This document shows positions 11,660 to 23,281 of a stretch of DNA of 64,000 nucleotides, piece by piece (the stretch's first letter is position 1; every line of letters starts with the position of its first letter). The stretch is from the NCBI GenBank assembly GCA_029204225.1, contig CM055113.1, forward strand, positions 3,301,194 to 3,365,193, written 5' to 3'. The translations under genes and the position numbers were made by a program. This stretch comes from Diphasiastrum complanatum (taxonomy: Eukaryota > Streptophyta > Lycopodiopsida > Lycopodiales > Lycopodiaceae). Under the pieces are notes generated by a model that saw only the letters and a program-made list of their open reading frames with translations, ran no database searches and was not told the origin of the DNA.

Positions 11660-12630
11660 ATGGTTTTCTTGAGGAGGAGATCTATATGGAACAACCTCAA
11701 GGATTCATCAAGGATGAGTCCAAAGTGTGCTTGCTCTTCAAAAGTATTTATGGACTCAAGCAAGCACCAAGATCATGGTATTCAAGACTTAATTCTTTTC
11801 TTATCTCACTAGGATTTACTCTTAGTGACTATGATCTTTCCATGTATCTAAAGTTTGTTGATAGCAATATTGTCATTCTTCTAATTTATGTTGATGACAT
11901 TATTCTTTGTGAAAGTTGTATCAAGCTAGTTGATGAAACCAAGCTAGCACTTGGATGTGAGATTAAAATGCAAGATCTAGGAGAGATGCATTACATCCTA
12001 GGCCTAGAAATTGATTTTTATGAAAATCATGTCTTTATATGCCAATCTAGATATGCTCACTCTATGTTGAAAAAATCTCATATGGAAATTCTAAGAGCAT
12101 AGATACTCCAATGGAACAAATTGTAAAAGATCCTAATAAAGGTGATGAAAGATCCTTTGAGGACATCACACTTTTTAGGAGTCTTGTAGGCTCCTTGATT
12201 TGACTTACCATTACTAGGCCCGATCTAAGTTTTTGTGTGCACAAATTGAGTCAATTTATGCAAGATCATAAGATCCATCATTGGAAGATGGCCAAGAGGA
12301 TTCTAAGATACGTATCTTCATCTTGTGATTATGGTCTACTCTATAAAAGTGAAGATCTATCCATTATTGGCTACTCGGATTCGGACTTTGCAAGTGACAA
12401 GATGGATCGAAAGTCTATTAGTGCATACACTATCTTTCTTGGAGGCAATCTAATATCTTGGCTTTCCAAAAAGCAAGATACTATATCTCTCTCTTCATGT
12501 GAGGCCGAGTACAAAGCACTCACTACAACTACCAAAGAAGTGCTTTGGATCAAGAGGTTATTAATGGAGCTAAAGTGCATCAAGGAGGATGATCTACCAA
12601 TGATCAAGTGTAATAACATCTCGGCCGATT
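11660..12630 (+). pseudogene. Ty1/copia reverse transcriptase and RNase H, 3' part
   Basis: This continues the element seen at 1-161. RT motifs are NGFLEEEIYMEQPQGF, IYGLKQAPRSWY and the catalytic YVDD (LLIYVDDIILC). The frame shifts near 12095, has a TGA near 12201 (LVGSLI, stop, LTITRPDLSF), then reads RNase H (SDSDFASDKMDRKSISAYT, SSCEAEYKALTT). It stops abruptly at NNISAD (12630), where RNase H should continue for about 80 residues. There it abuts the leader of the chromodomain gypsy relic. The catalytic YVDD is intact, but the element is dead. Confidence 0.92.
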
Positions 12631-12850
12631 GAGGCAAAAGTAGGAAATTGCTTGTTGTAGTTTTCTCTTAATCTTGGATTGAGCTTGCAAAAAGTAGGCT
12701 TGGATTGAGCTTACAAACAGTAAGTATTGAATGAGTAGAAGTAAATGTTTTATTTTCATTGGATTCTGTGAGAATTGAAGCATTTCTATCATTCTAATTG
12801 GAGTTACTTTTGTTGTATTTGCATAATAGGAAAACACACAAGCAACTCCA

Positions 12851-13681
12851 ATGGATCAAACCAATGAAAACCCATCATTTGATCTATCAAATCCATCCAA
12901 CGTGGCACAAGCTCTTGAACTTTTATACCAATAAATTCAAGCCACTAATAAATAGCTTTTTGAAACTAAAGGAACCAAGACTTAGAGTCTAGGTCAGCCA
13001 ACTAGAAGAAGCATGTAGTTCTACCTCCCGTAAAATTGTTTAAGGGGGAGAAGAATGATAGGAACTTGCAAGTGATAAGTTCATGGCTTAATGTATGGAA
13101 CAAATACTTTGGCATGAATCAATTCCCTGAATGTGAAAAGTTGTCCACTGTAACTATGTTCTTTAGTATGGTGGGATGACCTAGTTGCAAAAGGCAATCA
13201 ACCTTGTACATGGGATGATTTTTGCATAGGCTTTAGGGAATACTTCCTATCACTAGATGACTATGAACACTTTCAAAAGTTGAGTCATTTAATAGAGAAT
13301 AAAGGTTTGGAACAATTTATTCAAGATTTTCATGAGTACTTGAATCCGCTTTATAGTGACATTCCACCAAAGGTACAAATGTTAATGTTTATTGATGGGT
13401 TACCAAAAGATTACCAAGTGGATGTTCGTAGAGACCATCCAAAAACCCTAGAGGATGCTATTAAGGCTACAAAGTTTTTTGATGACACACCTAAGCCATC
13501 TAGGGGTCACCAGCCTAATGAGCCAAAGAAAGGTTTTCAATTCCAGAGAAAGGATAGAGAAGTTGTTAATGAAACACATCCCAATTCCAACAATCCTAAG
13601 AAAACCATGAAATATTTGGTGCAAACGCTAAACCTTCCTACTAGAAAAAGTGAGCAAAAATACTGTGTGACAATGGCATAG
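12851..13681 (+). pseudogene. Chromovirus gag relic
   Basis: It starts at the ATG at 12851 (MDQTNENPSFDLSN). Several stops and shifts follow, but the Gag thread is followable: VKLFKGE, LQVISSWLNVWNKYFG, CTWDDFCIGFREYFLS, and then a clean stretch from 13280 (FIQDFHEYLNPLYSDIPPK, DGLPKDYQVDV). This is the retrotransposon Gag core, and it stops at 13681 without a zinc knuckle. It is nonfunctional. Confidence 0.8.
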
Positions 13682-14664
13682 AAAATCTGTGATTTTTTTA
13701 GCACGTGTGAACTTCACAGGATCTTACTCAGGTGTTGTGATTGCACAAGATTGATCAAAAGACAGTATGCTTGAAAAATCCAAGGCAAGACACAATGGCA
13801 TACATCTGATGAAAAAATCTAACTCTTCACTATGAGAAATGAATGTCAGAAATAATTCTAAGTGTTCAGTATGGGAAAAAGAGGCTGCTCTCGGGTAGAG
13901 AGAGAAAATCATACATAGAAAACTCGGGTAGAGAGAATGAGTCCAAAACACCAAAATCTCAACATTCACAATATGGCAAAACATGCTCAGCTTTCGCTAC
14001 ATGAGAGAGACTCGAATTCCTACAGTGGAGTTGCATGGAAAGTCCACTTAAATGAACTAATTCACCTATCAGAGATCCACATGTGTAACTGCATGCATGT
14101 ATGGTGCATGTACTGCATGTCAACTCATAAAATTGCCTAGACATGTGTAGATCACAAAAACTACTTTGCATGTTGCATGTGGCTTGCATGCATACAGTAA
14201 GACTTTGCATGCTATCTAAAGACCTGCATGTCATCATAATTGAACCTATCTAGCTCAAATCCGAGCTACACTAGAAAAATATGTGCTCAATTCACACTCT
14301 TTATATGTACAAGATGAAATCCAGTGGAAATTATCATGGACATGACCCCAAACTCGAGATAGGAAGATAATATGTTAATAATCTTCACAAAATCAATTCC
14401 GTGTTTATAGATTATGTTGTTCCTGATGTAGAATTGAACATACAGGATTACTCTGAAAAACTAGATCTATACTGTTGCAATACCTATTGTGGATATTGTT
14501 CTTGAGCAACAATGATATTTTGATAAGAATAAGTCATTGAAAATTGATTTGGTTAAAAAATCTTTATCTTATATGCATCAGGATCATTTAATTAAGATCA
14601 AGACTAGTTTAAGTGCAAACACTAAAAATGTTAATCCTATTCTAAACGGGAACTTAATTCAATA
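13682..14664. other. Noncoding filler with a TGCATG-rich patch
   Basis: This block lies between gag and pol of the chromovirus relic. It has no convincing reading frame. Positions 14088-14232 hold about nine TGCATG/CATGCA words, the RY-type motif bound by B3-domain regulators. It probably derives from another element's regulatory region inserted or recombined here. Confidence 0.5.
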
Positions 14665-17381
14665 ATGGAGAATTTTGATTTGAATTTTGTTTATGTTTTC
14701 ACAATGATTTCATTTGTTTCAATGATAATAAACTTAATAAATGTCATGAATATACCCAATGAGAACACTACAGAGCTTGAAGCCTATAATGAATTTAGGC
14801 AAGAATTCAATGATGTTTTTATAGACCTTCCTGTAGGTTTACCACCCGAAAAGACAGCTGATCATAAAATTAAACTTATACCTGGTTCAATTCCGATCGC
14901 ACAACGTCCTTACCGGAAAAGTTCATTGGAAGTGACTGAGCTAAATATGCAATTACATAATTACCTGAAGAAGGGGTGGGTACAACCTAGTAAGTCTCCT
15001 TGGGCATCACCAGTGGTTCTGATGGCCAAGAAGGATGAGACTATAAGGTTTTGGATAAATTATAAGAAATTGAACAAGGTAACCATTAAGAATAGATATC
15101 CACTGTCGTGGATGGATGACCTAATAGATTATCTTGGTGGTGCTGAGTACTTTACCAAGATAGATCTAAGGTTGAGATATCAGCAGATACCCATTAGGGC
15201 AGAAGATATACCAAAAATGGGTTTTCAAACTCGCTTTGGACACTACAGATTTTTCTTTTGGTCTAACCAATGCACTGACAACTTTCCAACAGATGATGAA
15301 TGATTTGTTCAGGCCATATTTGGGAAGATTCGTAGTGGTATTCTTAGATGCTATCCTAGAGTTCAATAAGACTTTGGCAGAACATAAAGAGCATCTTAGG
15401 ATTGTTTTGGACATCCTAAGAAGGGAAAAGCTCTTTGCCAAAAAGTCTAAGTGTGACTTTATTGTTAAAAGGAATTGTCCTACTTGGGGCATAGGATTTT
15501 CGAACGAGGTGTGGAGATCGAGCCCGATTGTATTTAGAAGGTTATTGATTGGCCAATTCTTACCATAATTTGGGAAAGCAAGACTTTCTTGGAATTTGTA
15601 GGATTCTTCTTTTGGCATATACCCCAATTTGCTCGATTGGCATTTCCTCTTACCCAGGCCTTGAAAGGCTATAAGAAGCGAAGCCAGAGGGCTAAGAGTC
15701 CACTAGTGTAGTGGACGGAGGATATGAATAATTGTTTTGAGTTGCTTAAGAAAAGTGTTACTTCAGCACCAATACTAATCATTCGTAAGAAACTCAATCC
15801 TGCTCAATCTAGGTATTGTACCTATGAGAAGGAATTGTTTGCAATTGTTCATGTCTCAAAAATTTGGCGTCATTATTTGTATGGATGTAGATTTGAGGTT
15901 TTGACGGATCATCAAACTCTTTGATATTTCCGTGATGCTACAAATTTAAAGGGGAAGCAAGCTAGATGGGCTGACCTGATGCAAATCTTTGACTTTTCTA
16001 TATGTTATTGTAAAGGAAGTCAAAATACTCTAGCAGAAGCTTTGAGTCATTTACCGGTTATTAATCAATTATGCTTTATTGTTATAGGGGTTGTTTCAGT
16101 CTCTCCAAAGACTATATGAGTCTCATTTTTTCTTCGAAAAGTATTGGCAACAAGTACTTTATGTGGTCGATTCAGGTATGCAAGATTCCTCAAATTAGGG
16201 AAAGAATGGATTTTACTATTTGATATACGATTTTGTTTCGTAAAGGAAAGGTGTGTGTACCAGAGAATGACATAATAAGGGCCCAAATCTTGCATGAGTG
16301 TCATGATAGTCCATGCAAAGGACATCCGAGTATACAAAGAACACAAGACTTAGTTTGACGACAATTTTGGTGGCCTAAAATGAAAAGTCAAGTAGAGGCA
16401 TATGTACTTAAATGTGCTAAGTGCCAGTTAAATAAAGCAAAGAGGCTTATGAAGTTTGCTTAATTTATTCCAACAAAAATTACTGTTAAAGTTTCAGCTT
16501 TTTGTTGAGAAGTTTTTTTGACTGTATGAGCTGTCTTGCGATATTGTCAGTGACCGTGACTCAGAATTCACCGAGAATTTTTAGCAAGCAATGTTTGAAA
16601 AGTTGGAAACAACTTTAAGTATGAGTTCTACAGATCATCTGGAATCAAACGGTCAAACGAAAAGGACCAATCAGACGATGGAGTTTATGCTGTGAGCATA
16701 TGTGGGCCATCGGTAGTCTGATTGGGAAAATTACCTTCCACTATTGGAATTTGCTCCAGATTCAGGCCTTTCATGCTTATATATGGTTATCAACCTCGAT
16801 CACCGATTAGTGCTGGCATGAAGAACCTTAGGATGCAAGCCGCAGCTGATTTCCTTGTGGATATGCAAGAAATGTTACAGCTGGCTAAAGATAGCATAAG
16901 AAGTGTCCAAGATAGGGCAAGATACTATGTTGATCTATCTTGAAAGCACGAGTATTTATAGTCAACGACTGGGTATTTTTGAGGGTACCTAGTCACTCTA
17001 CGGACTTGAAAACTGATAAGTGTGCAAAGTTGGCACCTAGGTATCACAAAGTGATAAACAAGGTCACATACAAACTAGACCTTTCAGCTAACGTTGGAAT
17101 TCATCATGTTTTTCACATTAGTAAGTTGAAACCCTCGTGGGGGGGTTGGAAAAACCCTGGTCCCCGAGGAAGATCTGGTGGAGCTTCTTCATAATGAGTC
17201 CACGAGTGGACCACCTGAACTTGAGACGATTGTTAATAGCCGACAGAAAACTCTAAGGAATAGAGTGCTTCGAAAATTTTTAGTTAGGTGGACAGGCAAG
17301 TCAAAAGAAGAGGATATTTGGGAAAAAGAGGCTGATCTCCAAAAGAATTTTTCAAATTTTTCCCTACAAGGAAAAATTTAA
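14665..17381 (+). pseudogene. Chromovirus pol: RT, RNase H, integrase, chromodomain (degenerate)
   Basis: RT begins in one frame (DHKIKLIPGSIPIAQRPYR, VQPSKSPWASPVVLMAKK) and shifts at about 15240 into another. There the catalytic YLDD box has become FLDAIL, which removes a catalytic aspartate. RNase H is at 15724-16060 (YCTYEKELFAIVH, WRHYLYG). The integrase zinc finger is near 16300-16430 (HECHDSPCKGHPS, CAKCQLNK). The integrase core is largely deleted and stop-ridden. The C-terminus keeps the chromovirus tail (HHVFHISKLKPSWGG) and a chromodomain at 17240-17360 (FLVRWTGKSKEEDIWEKE). In this family chromodomains steer integration toward particular chromatin. Confidence 0.88.
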
Positions 17382-17382
17382 G

Positions 17383-17397
17383 TTTAGGGGGAAGGAA
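17383..17397 (+). other. Polypurine tract of the chromovirus
   Basis: The run AGGGGGAAGGAA immediately precedes the TGTTACATA start of the LTR. Confidence 0.8.
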
Positions 17398-18412
17398 TGT
17401 TACATATCTATGTAACAAGCAATACTCCAGTGACCCCTATATGTCCATTTAGCATTGGGGGCTAAATGACAAGTTATCCTTGGATAAGGGATACCCTTAG
17501 GATTAAGGGTAGGTGCCTTTGGATAAAGATAGACAAGTGACTATACCTTGGTCAGAGGTATGGAATCAAGTTACCCTTGGATAAGGAGTACCCTTAGGAT
17601 TAAGAGTATGTGCCTTTAGACTAATGTACTAGTGTCCTTGGTTAAGGACATGTAGGTGTCTGTGCCTTGGTCGGAGGTATGGAACCTAGTGAGGTGTTAG
17701 AAAGTCATTAACATGGGTGTATTGGCTATTTTTCTAACCCTTGGGCCTCAACCTTGAACTATATCACTTTATTGGTCTTGGACCAAAGTATACAAGCACA
17801 ACTTGGGCAATGGGACCTAGTAGAAGGGCGCACTTCCAAGGGGTCCATTGAGTTCCCAACTCCCACAAGAAAAGCATATAAAGAGTCATAGGTCATTGAA
17901 GAAGTCTCTTGACCTTTCATAAGCCTATGAAGGTTCTTTAACTCCCCTAGGCCTCTCTCTTTCTCATTGTTTGTGCATTGGAGGGTGCCAATTAGTGTAT
18001 TGGAGGGTGCCAATTGCCATCTATATGAGGGGAGGAGGGCGTAGTTATGGACTTGGCTCATCACATTTGCTGCGTCCATTCTTTTATTGTTATTATTAAG
18101 CAGGCCTAAGGGCCCTTTTTATTCATATATTGGCCTTGGGCCCTATTTGGTTATATTTTTAGGACTTGGTCGCATTGATTTGGAGTGGGGGTCCTCCTAT
18201 TGAGAGGGTGCACTATTGTTCCTCCAAATCATTTTCCCTCCCTTTTTTGAATCCTCCATTTGATTCAGGGAGAGGGTATAAGTAGGGCATCATTGTACTC
18301 CTTTATTCAGTTTATGATGATTGTTCCTCTTTTAGCCTCCTTAAGCATTCTCTTTCTGCTTTCTAGCTTAAGTCCTGCTTTCTGGCATAGCTAGTGAATC
18401 TTAGCTTGTAAC
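17398..18412 (+). repeat. Chromovirus LTR with internal duplication
   Basis: It begins TGTTACATATC just after the polypurine tract. The first 19 bases contain the perfect palindrome arms GTTACATA/TATGTAAC. Within it a segment of about 100 bp is duplicated: the words CTTGGATAAGG, ACCCTTAGGATTAAG and CCTTGGTC.GAGGTATGGAA recur at about 17470-17568 and 17570-17690. It ends near 18412 (GCTTGTAAC) directly before a tRNA-Met-type PBS, so it has the outer context of a 3' LTR on its left and of a 5' LTR on its right. Confidence 0.8.
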
Positions 18413-18413
18413 T

Positions 18414-18425
18414 TGGTATCAGAGC
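18414..18425 (+). other. Primer-binding site, initiator tRNA-Met type
   Basis: TGGTATCAGAGC lies one or two bases after the LTR end. It is the standard plant PBS. Its presence to the right of this LTR means a second internal region once followed. Confidence 0.85.
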
Positions 18426-18435
18426 ACTTTCCTGC

Positions 18436-18775
18436 AGATTGGTGGAGGTTGTCCAGCGCCCTACCACCCATCACTTTCATCGATTTTTCTCCGTCATTTT
18501 TGCAGATTGGTGGTGGCTGTCCAGCGCCCTACTGCCCATCACTTTCGACGATTTCTTCATCATTTTTTGCAGTTTTGGTGGAGGCTGTCCAGCGCCCTGC
18601 TAACCCATCACTTTTGTCAATTTTTTTGGCAGATTTTCATTGTTTTCGTAGATTTAGTAGCTATTGCCCAGCGCCCTACTACCTCATCATTTTCGACACT
18701 TTTTCTCGCTGATTTGCTATCTGTTTTTTATATTGATTGGAGGTTGTCCAGTGCCCTACTAACATCTCATTTTCA
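18436..18775. repeat. Five-copy minisatellite, 68-80 bp units
   Basis: The core GTCCAGCGCCCTACTACC recurs with small changes starting at 18451, 18519, 18587, 18666 and 18746, giving periods of 68, 68, 79 and 80. Each unit also holds GCAGATTGGTGG and ATCACTTTCG.CGATTT. The array starts about ten bases after the PBS, so it occupies what would be the 5' leader of an LTR element. Confidence 0.9.
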
Positions 18776-18990
18776 ATGGTAACCTCACTTTCGTCAAAAA
18801 TCTCATCTTCATCAACAAGGTTACCTGCTTGTTTCCTCTTGTCTGATTCCGCCAGGAATTTCTGACATTCACTCTTCCAATGGCCCTTTTTGCAGCAATG
18901 GAAGCATTTGCCCTTCTTTTTGGTCTTGTTGGAAGGTCCCTCATCCCAACTATGTGCCCAATGGAATGGCGAAATCACTTCTGGCACACT
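18776..18990 (-). pseudogene. Copia gag fragment with zinc knuckle
   Basis: The minus strand encodes KGKCFHCCKKGHWKSECQKF followed by an acidic stretch, which is the CCHC region of a Ty1/copia Gag. The orientation is opposite to the minisatellite it abuts at 18776. No protease or pol follows on its downstream side, so it is a cut fragment. Confidence 0.8.
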
Positions 18991-20111
18991 CCAAACACTT
19001 TCTCCGCTGCAATCACTCTATTTTGCGGTACCGTACTTGCATGTACAGTCCGGGTGCCCTTCATTTGGAGTCTGTAGCCCTTCGTTTGGCCAAAATAGGC
19101 TAAGGGAGGTGCAATTAGGGGCACTGTGATTTTTTGAACTATTTCTTCAAACTAAAGAAACCCTACCCTTCAGTGAATTTGGACCCAACTTTTACTTCAA
19201 ACTGAAAATTTTTATTGAAGTTGAATGCCCAAACTTCCTTCAATAGCCTTCAAGTCCTTTCAGAACTCCTTTCAACCACATCTGACGGTGGCCCTCCATC
19301 CAACGAACTTTACTACACCTTGGGATATCCATCGGAGCTATCCAACAAACTTTATTACACCTTGGGAAATCCATCGGAGCCATCCATCACGATGGGTCAC
19401 TATCCAATGGTTTTGCTCATTCATAGGCACTAAAATGCGCCCTTAGAGACACGAACCTCTTCCAGCCGCAGGTGGACTAGGGCTACTGGCTGCACATAAC
19501 CAGTTGCAACCCCTTCCTCCCACGCTTTCCTTCTTTCTCTCCTTGGGCTATGGCTGCCCTCTGAGATTGTAGATAACTCCTCCACCTGGCTACGACTGCT
19601 TGCGGCATTCTGGCATCCTCCTATCAGTGCTAGGGTTCCCTTGGTCCTACTTTTACAAATAAAAAAATGGTCTCCTACAACTCAAGATCCAAACTTTTAT
19701 GCTTCCAGACTCTAGGCCAGGGTTTTCCTTGGAAATACTGAACTTGGATGACTGTTTAGAGCTCTCTGACTGGCCAATCCTCTTCCTTTGAGGTCGCCCT
19801 ACTACTAGGACTCTGATGCTTCAAACCATTCTCAAAACAGTGTCCGTTTGAATGCACACCGACTGCAAACACCAAGTAGTCTTTTTACGAAATTTTTAGA
19901 ATTCTGTCTCTCCGCTCCTTAGATTCAACTGACAAGTCCTTTTACTGAATCTTAACACAGTCTCAAGCTTAGCAGACTTCTGTGTGCTAGAATCTATGCA
20001 CCAGTGCTTCACTTTCTGTATACAACCCGTTGTAAACCCCGAACTCTCAAAAGACTCTTCTTCCGAAGCTCTCTTCAATGGTGACACTATGCTGTGTACA
20101 CTCCCTATACG
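18991..20111. other. Noncoding stretch between copia gag and PBS-like site
   Basis: Reading in the minus direction, this would be the leader and N-terminal gag of the copia fragment, but I could not follow a Gag frame through it. The only clear structure is a 42-bp direct duplication at 19298-19380 containing CCTTGGGA and CCATCGGAGC. Confidence 0.5.
19298..19380. repeat. 42-bp tandem duplication
   Basis: ATCCAACGAACTTTACTACA begins at 19298 and its near copy ATCCAACAAACTTTATTACA at 19340. Both are followed by CCTTGGGA and ATCCATCGGAGC. Confidence 0.88.
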
Positions 20112-20401
20112 GCTCTGACACCAACTTAGAATTTGCTTCGAACAGGAACACAAATCATGCTACACAGTAACACAAACAGAAAACACTCTCCACACCAAGC
20201 TCACATAGCAACTGTATTTCTCAGAAATGAGAATACGCTATACATATAGTTCTTCCCTTAGGCAACCCATGCATGGCCCAGGTTGCTGTTGACAGGATGT
20301 GTGTCCCGTCAACTCGCCTCATGGCAAGGCCAACTGATCCTTATCTACTAATAGGATCCACAGTACAGTAACACAATGATTCTACTTTAATTCTAACTCA
20401 A
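20112..20401 (-). repeat. Probable copia PBS and short LTR, minus orientation
   Basis: The minus strand of 20112-20123 reads TGGTGTCAGAGC, a one-base variant of the tRNA-Met PBS. The next ~277 bp are bounded by inverted ends, TTAGAATT at 20126 and AATTCTAA near 20399, which fits a short copia LTR. It is the correct upstream side for the gag fragment at 18776-18990. Confidence 0.6.
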
Positions 20402-20852
20402 GGTTTCTCACACTAAGGAATCAAAATTTTCAAAGCTTCCAAAGTAGTGATGAGAGTGTCTCAAATTATGTTTTGAGAGTCAAATATCTTCATAGAGAGC
20501 TTTCTTGCATAGGACACAACCTCAATCCAAAAGAGCTAGGGAAAGTGATCATTAATGGGTTGAAGGAAGACTTTGACAACTTTGTTCAATCTTATGCAAT
20601 CAAGGAAGAGCTTGCAGGCTTGGAGACACTACAAGGAGTTCTCATTTCCGAGGAGTGTAGGCAAGAGAACAAGCTCATGAGGATCAACCAACTTTCCTTG
20701 AAGAATGATACTGAAGTGAAGGCATACTTCACAAAGGACAAGCCAAGAGGAAGGGCAAAGAGCATCATCAACATTTCAAGAAGGACAAGTCAAAGAAGGA
20801 GATTGATGAGGATTCATGACAAACATCACAAAAAATTCGCACACAACAAAGC
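20401..20852 (+). pseudogene. Copia gag fragment, plus strand
   Basis: The plus strand encodes a Gag N-terminal/UBN2-type core (YLHRELSCIGHNLNPKELGK, VIINGLKEDFDNFVQSYAI) from a copia family different from its minus-strand neighbour. It ends in a head-to-head junction with an integrase fragment at about 20852. There is no start, knuckle or pol, so it is a relic. Confidence 0.78.
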
Positions 20853-23281
20853 TTGATCCCAAAATGGTTTATCAAGATTAGCACTTAATCTCATGGCTTT
20901 AGCACTTTCACATAAAGTCCTATTTCTCCTTTCAGCCACTCCATTTTTTTGTGGGGTCCTTGGTGTTGTATACTCCCTCTTGATCCCATGCTCATCACAA
21001 AAGGCCTTGAACTTGGTAGATATGTACTCACCACCATTGTCACTCCTTAAACACTTGATCCTTGTAGAAAATTGGTTCTCCCTTGCATTCTTGAACTTAA
21101 AAAAGACATCATACACTTCATCATTGCTCTTTAGTAGATAGATTCAACAAAATCTACTAAAATCATCAATGAAAGTTACATACATCTTAGCTCCACTATT
21201 GCAAATTGTAGTAATTCCATGAATATCCGAATGTACAATTGGAAAAGGCTTTGTAGATCTAACATATGTTTGTCTATGTGACTTTGACAAAGCACAAGAC
21301 TCACAAACATGATTAATGCTCTTTAAGAAACTTGGAAGACCTATCACAACTTGCTTTCTAGCCATTACCTCCAATGACTTGAAGTTGAGGTGTCTCATCC
21401 TTTTATGCCAAATCTCTTGAATAGGTATTTGCTCTCTTGAAACACGTCCAACTTGGTTAGCAATAATATAAGCATCTAGTTGAACAACATACCTTGTCTT
21501 TTACCTTTTGCAATCAAGACATCCTTCCTTTTGATCATACAAGCATCTCCATCAAACTCAACTTTGAGACCTTTGCTTAACAATTGACTCACACTGAGCA
21601 AATTCTTGGTAATAGATGGAATAAACAAGAGATCCTCCAAATGAACATTCATATGAGTAGAAAGAGAAATAGGAATTGTGACAATCTCTTTGATTGCACA
21701 CTCACCATCATTTGTCGTGTAAATCACCCTCTTGTCATCTCTATATGCCAACAAATAAGTGAAGTACTCTTTGTGAAAAGTCATGTGTGAACTTGCTCCA
21801 CTATCAGTCCACCATGGATCTAGATCTCCATCATTAGCAAACATACATGAAGACATCGCAAAAGCATCATCATTTGCATCTTGAAAATCTAAACCATCCT
21901 CATCAAGCGTAAGATTACCTTGCTTGTCTCCTTGATCTCTCTTTTTCTTGTAGCACTCACTGGCAAAGTGTCTTTTGATGCCACAATAGAAGCACTTGAG
22001 CATTGATCTATCCTTTTTGCCATTTGAAGAAGCCTCCCCTTGATCTTGCCCTTTAGACAACTTACTTTTGCTTTTGCCCTTGATGAACATAGCCGCCTCT
22101 TGAAGTGTCGATGTAGATCCACCTCTTCCTTGAAGCCTATATTCTTCATTGATCAAGATCTCTTGAAGATCAATCAAACTTGAAAATTTTCTTTAAATAG
22201 CAAGACTTTGAACAATGTTATCATGAGCATCCAACAATCCATTAAGAATAACTTGAACAAGATCTCCTAATGCTTCCTTAATGCTCTCATCAATGCAAGC
22301 CAACTCATCATTCAATGCTTTCACTCTCAAAATAAAAGGATTGGGACTTTCATCATTCTTTTGCAAACAAGAAAAGATTTGCCTTCTTAGAGTCAATACT
22401 CTAGAAGTAGACTTGGATTCATAAAGCTTCTTCAATGAATCCCAAGCATCCTTAGATGAAGAACTCTTACCAACTTCCTTGAAAAGCTCATTGGTAACAT
22501 TTATCTTGATCATGTGTAAAGTTCTTTTGGCCCTTTTGTCATACCTTACTTGATCTTTTTGTATTTCTAGTCTCTCCTCCAAACCTACAACAATATCCAA
22601 AACATCATTCATCTCAAGAAGTGATTTCATCCTCACATTTTGTCAATGAGTAGTTACTTGAGGTAAGCCTGATATTGCCATGTAGCAATGACCTGATCTT
22701 ATTTTTCAACCTATTTCAGTGCACAAAGCACTCCTTTGAACAACAACAAATGTTTTCAAAGAGAAATCACAAAGATTTGAAACTACTCAAAATTCTCTTC
22801 TAGCACTTATACCAAGCAAATCAACGCATAGAATCATGAAATCTTGATCAACATATGATCTATTCTCAATTCAATGATTTTTGCCACTTCCTAAGATTGA
22901 AACACACTCAAATGAAGTAACAAAACCTCACTATCTAGAGATCTAATCAAAATTAGAGTTTTGACAAAATCACAAAAAAGTGATTATTCCAAATCTACAT
23001 GCAAATTCTAAAAACTTGATATGCAATCTATTAGCCACCACCTAGGCTAGTCCAATGATCCAAAAATCGGCCAAATACAACATGTGAATTAAAAAATCGG
23101 AATTGATCAAATTTGTAAACCTATATATGGTTTTGATCTACAAAAGGTCCAATCTACAAATGCAAGAAACTCGATTTTGGTGTAGAATCCTCTCTAGCAT
23201 GCTCTAGCCTTGATATCTTCACCAAATCATTGATATATATGATTTCCTTCATCATAACCTAAAACACAAGCTCTGATACCA
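20853..23281 (-). pseudogene. Ty1/copia relic: gag, protease, partial integrase
   Basis: On the minus strand, gag N-terminal/UBN2 (22636-22193; MKSLLEMNDVLDIVVGLEER, LKKLYESKSTSRVLTLRRQI) is followed at 22177-21476 by the knuckle CFYCGIKRHFASEC. The protease active site is WWTDSGASSHMTF. Integrase (21398-20853) shows CESCALSKSHRQ, FIDDFSR, RSDNGGEYIS and TPQKNGVAERRNRT, then ends at the 20852 junction. RT and RNase H are missing. Several shifts and stops break it. The leader at 22640-23270 precedes a perfect PBS. Its Gag is clearly related, roughly two-thirds identical by eye, to the Gag of the young element at 35345-40912, and the PBS and LTR start are shared too. Confidence 0.88.

Larger units (their letters stand above)
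12640..18412 (+). mobile_element. Decayed chromodomain Ty3/gypsy (chromovirus) element
   Basis: On the plus strand, gag (12851-13681), pol (14665-17381) with a C-terminal chromodomain, a polypurine tract (17383-17397) and an LTR (17398-18412) follow in the proper order. No 5' LTR is present: the leader at 12633-12850 joins directly to the truncated copia. About 1 kb between gag and pol, where the knuckle and protease should be, has been replaced by unrelated noncoding sequence. Confidence 0.85.

Noticed and set aside
18436-18775. CRISPR-like regularly spaced repeats
   Set aside because: Units are contiguous imperfect tandem repeats with varying period in a plant retroelement leader. There are no unique spacers and no cas genes.
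18413-18782. Protein coded by the minisatellite (frames of 91-99 codons)
   Set aside because: Open only because of the repeat composition. There are no start context and no homologous domain.
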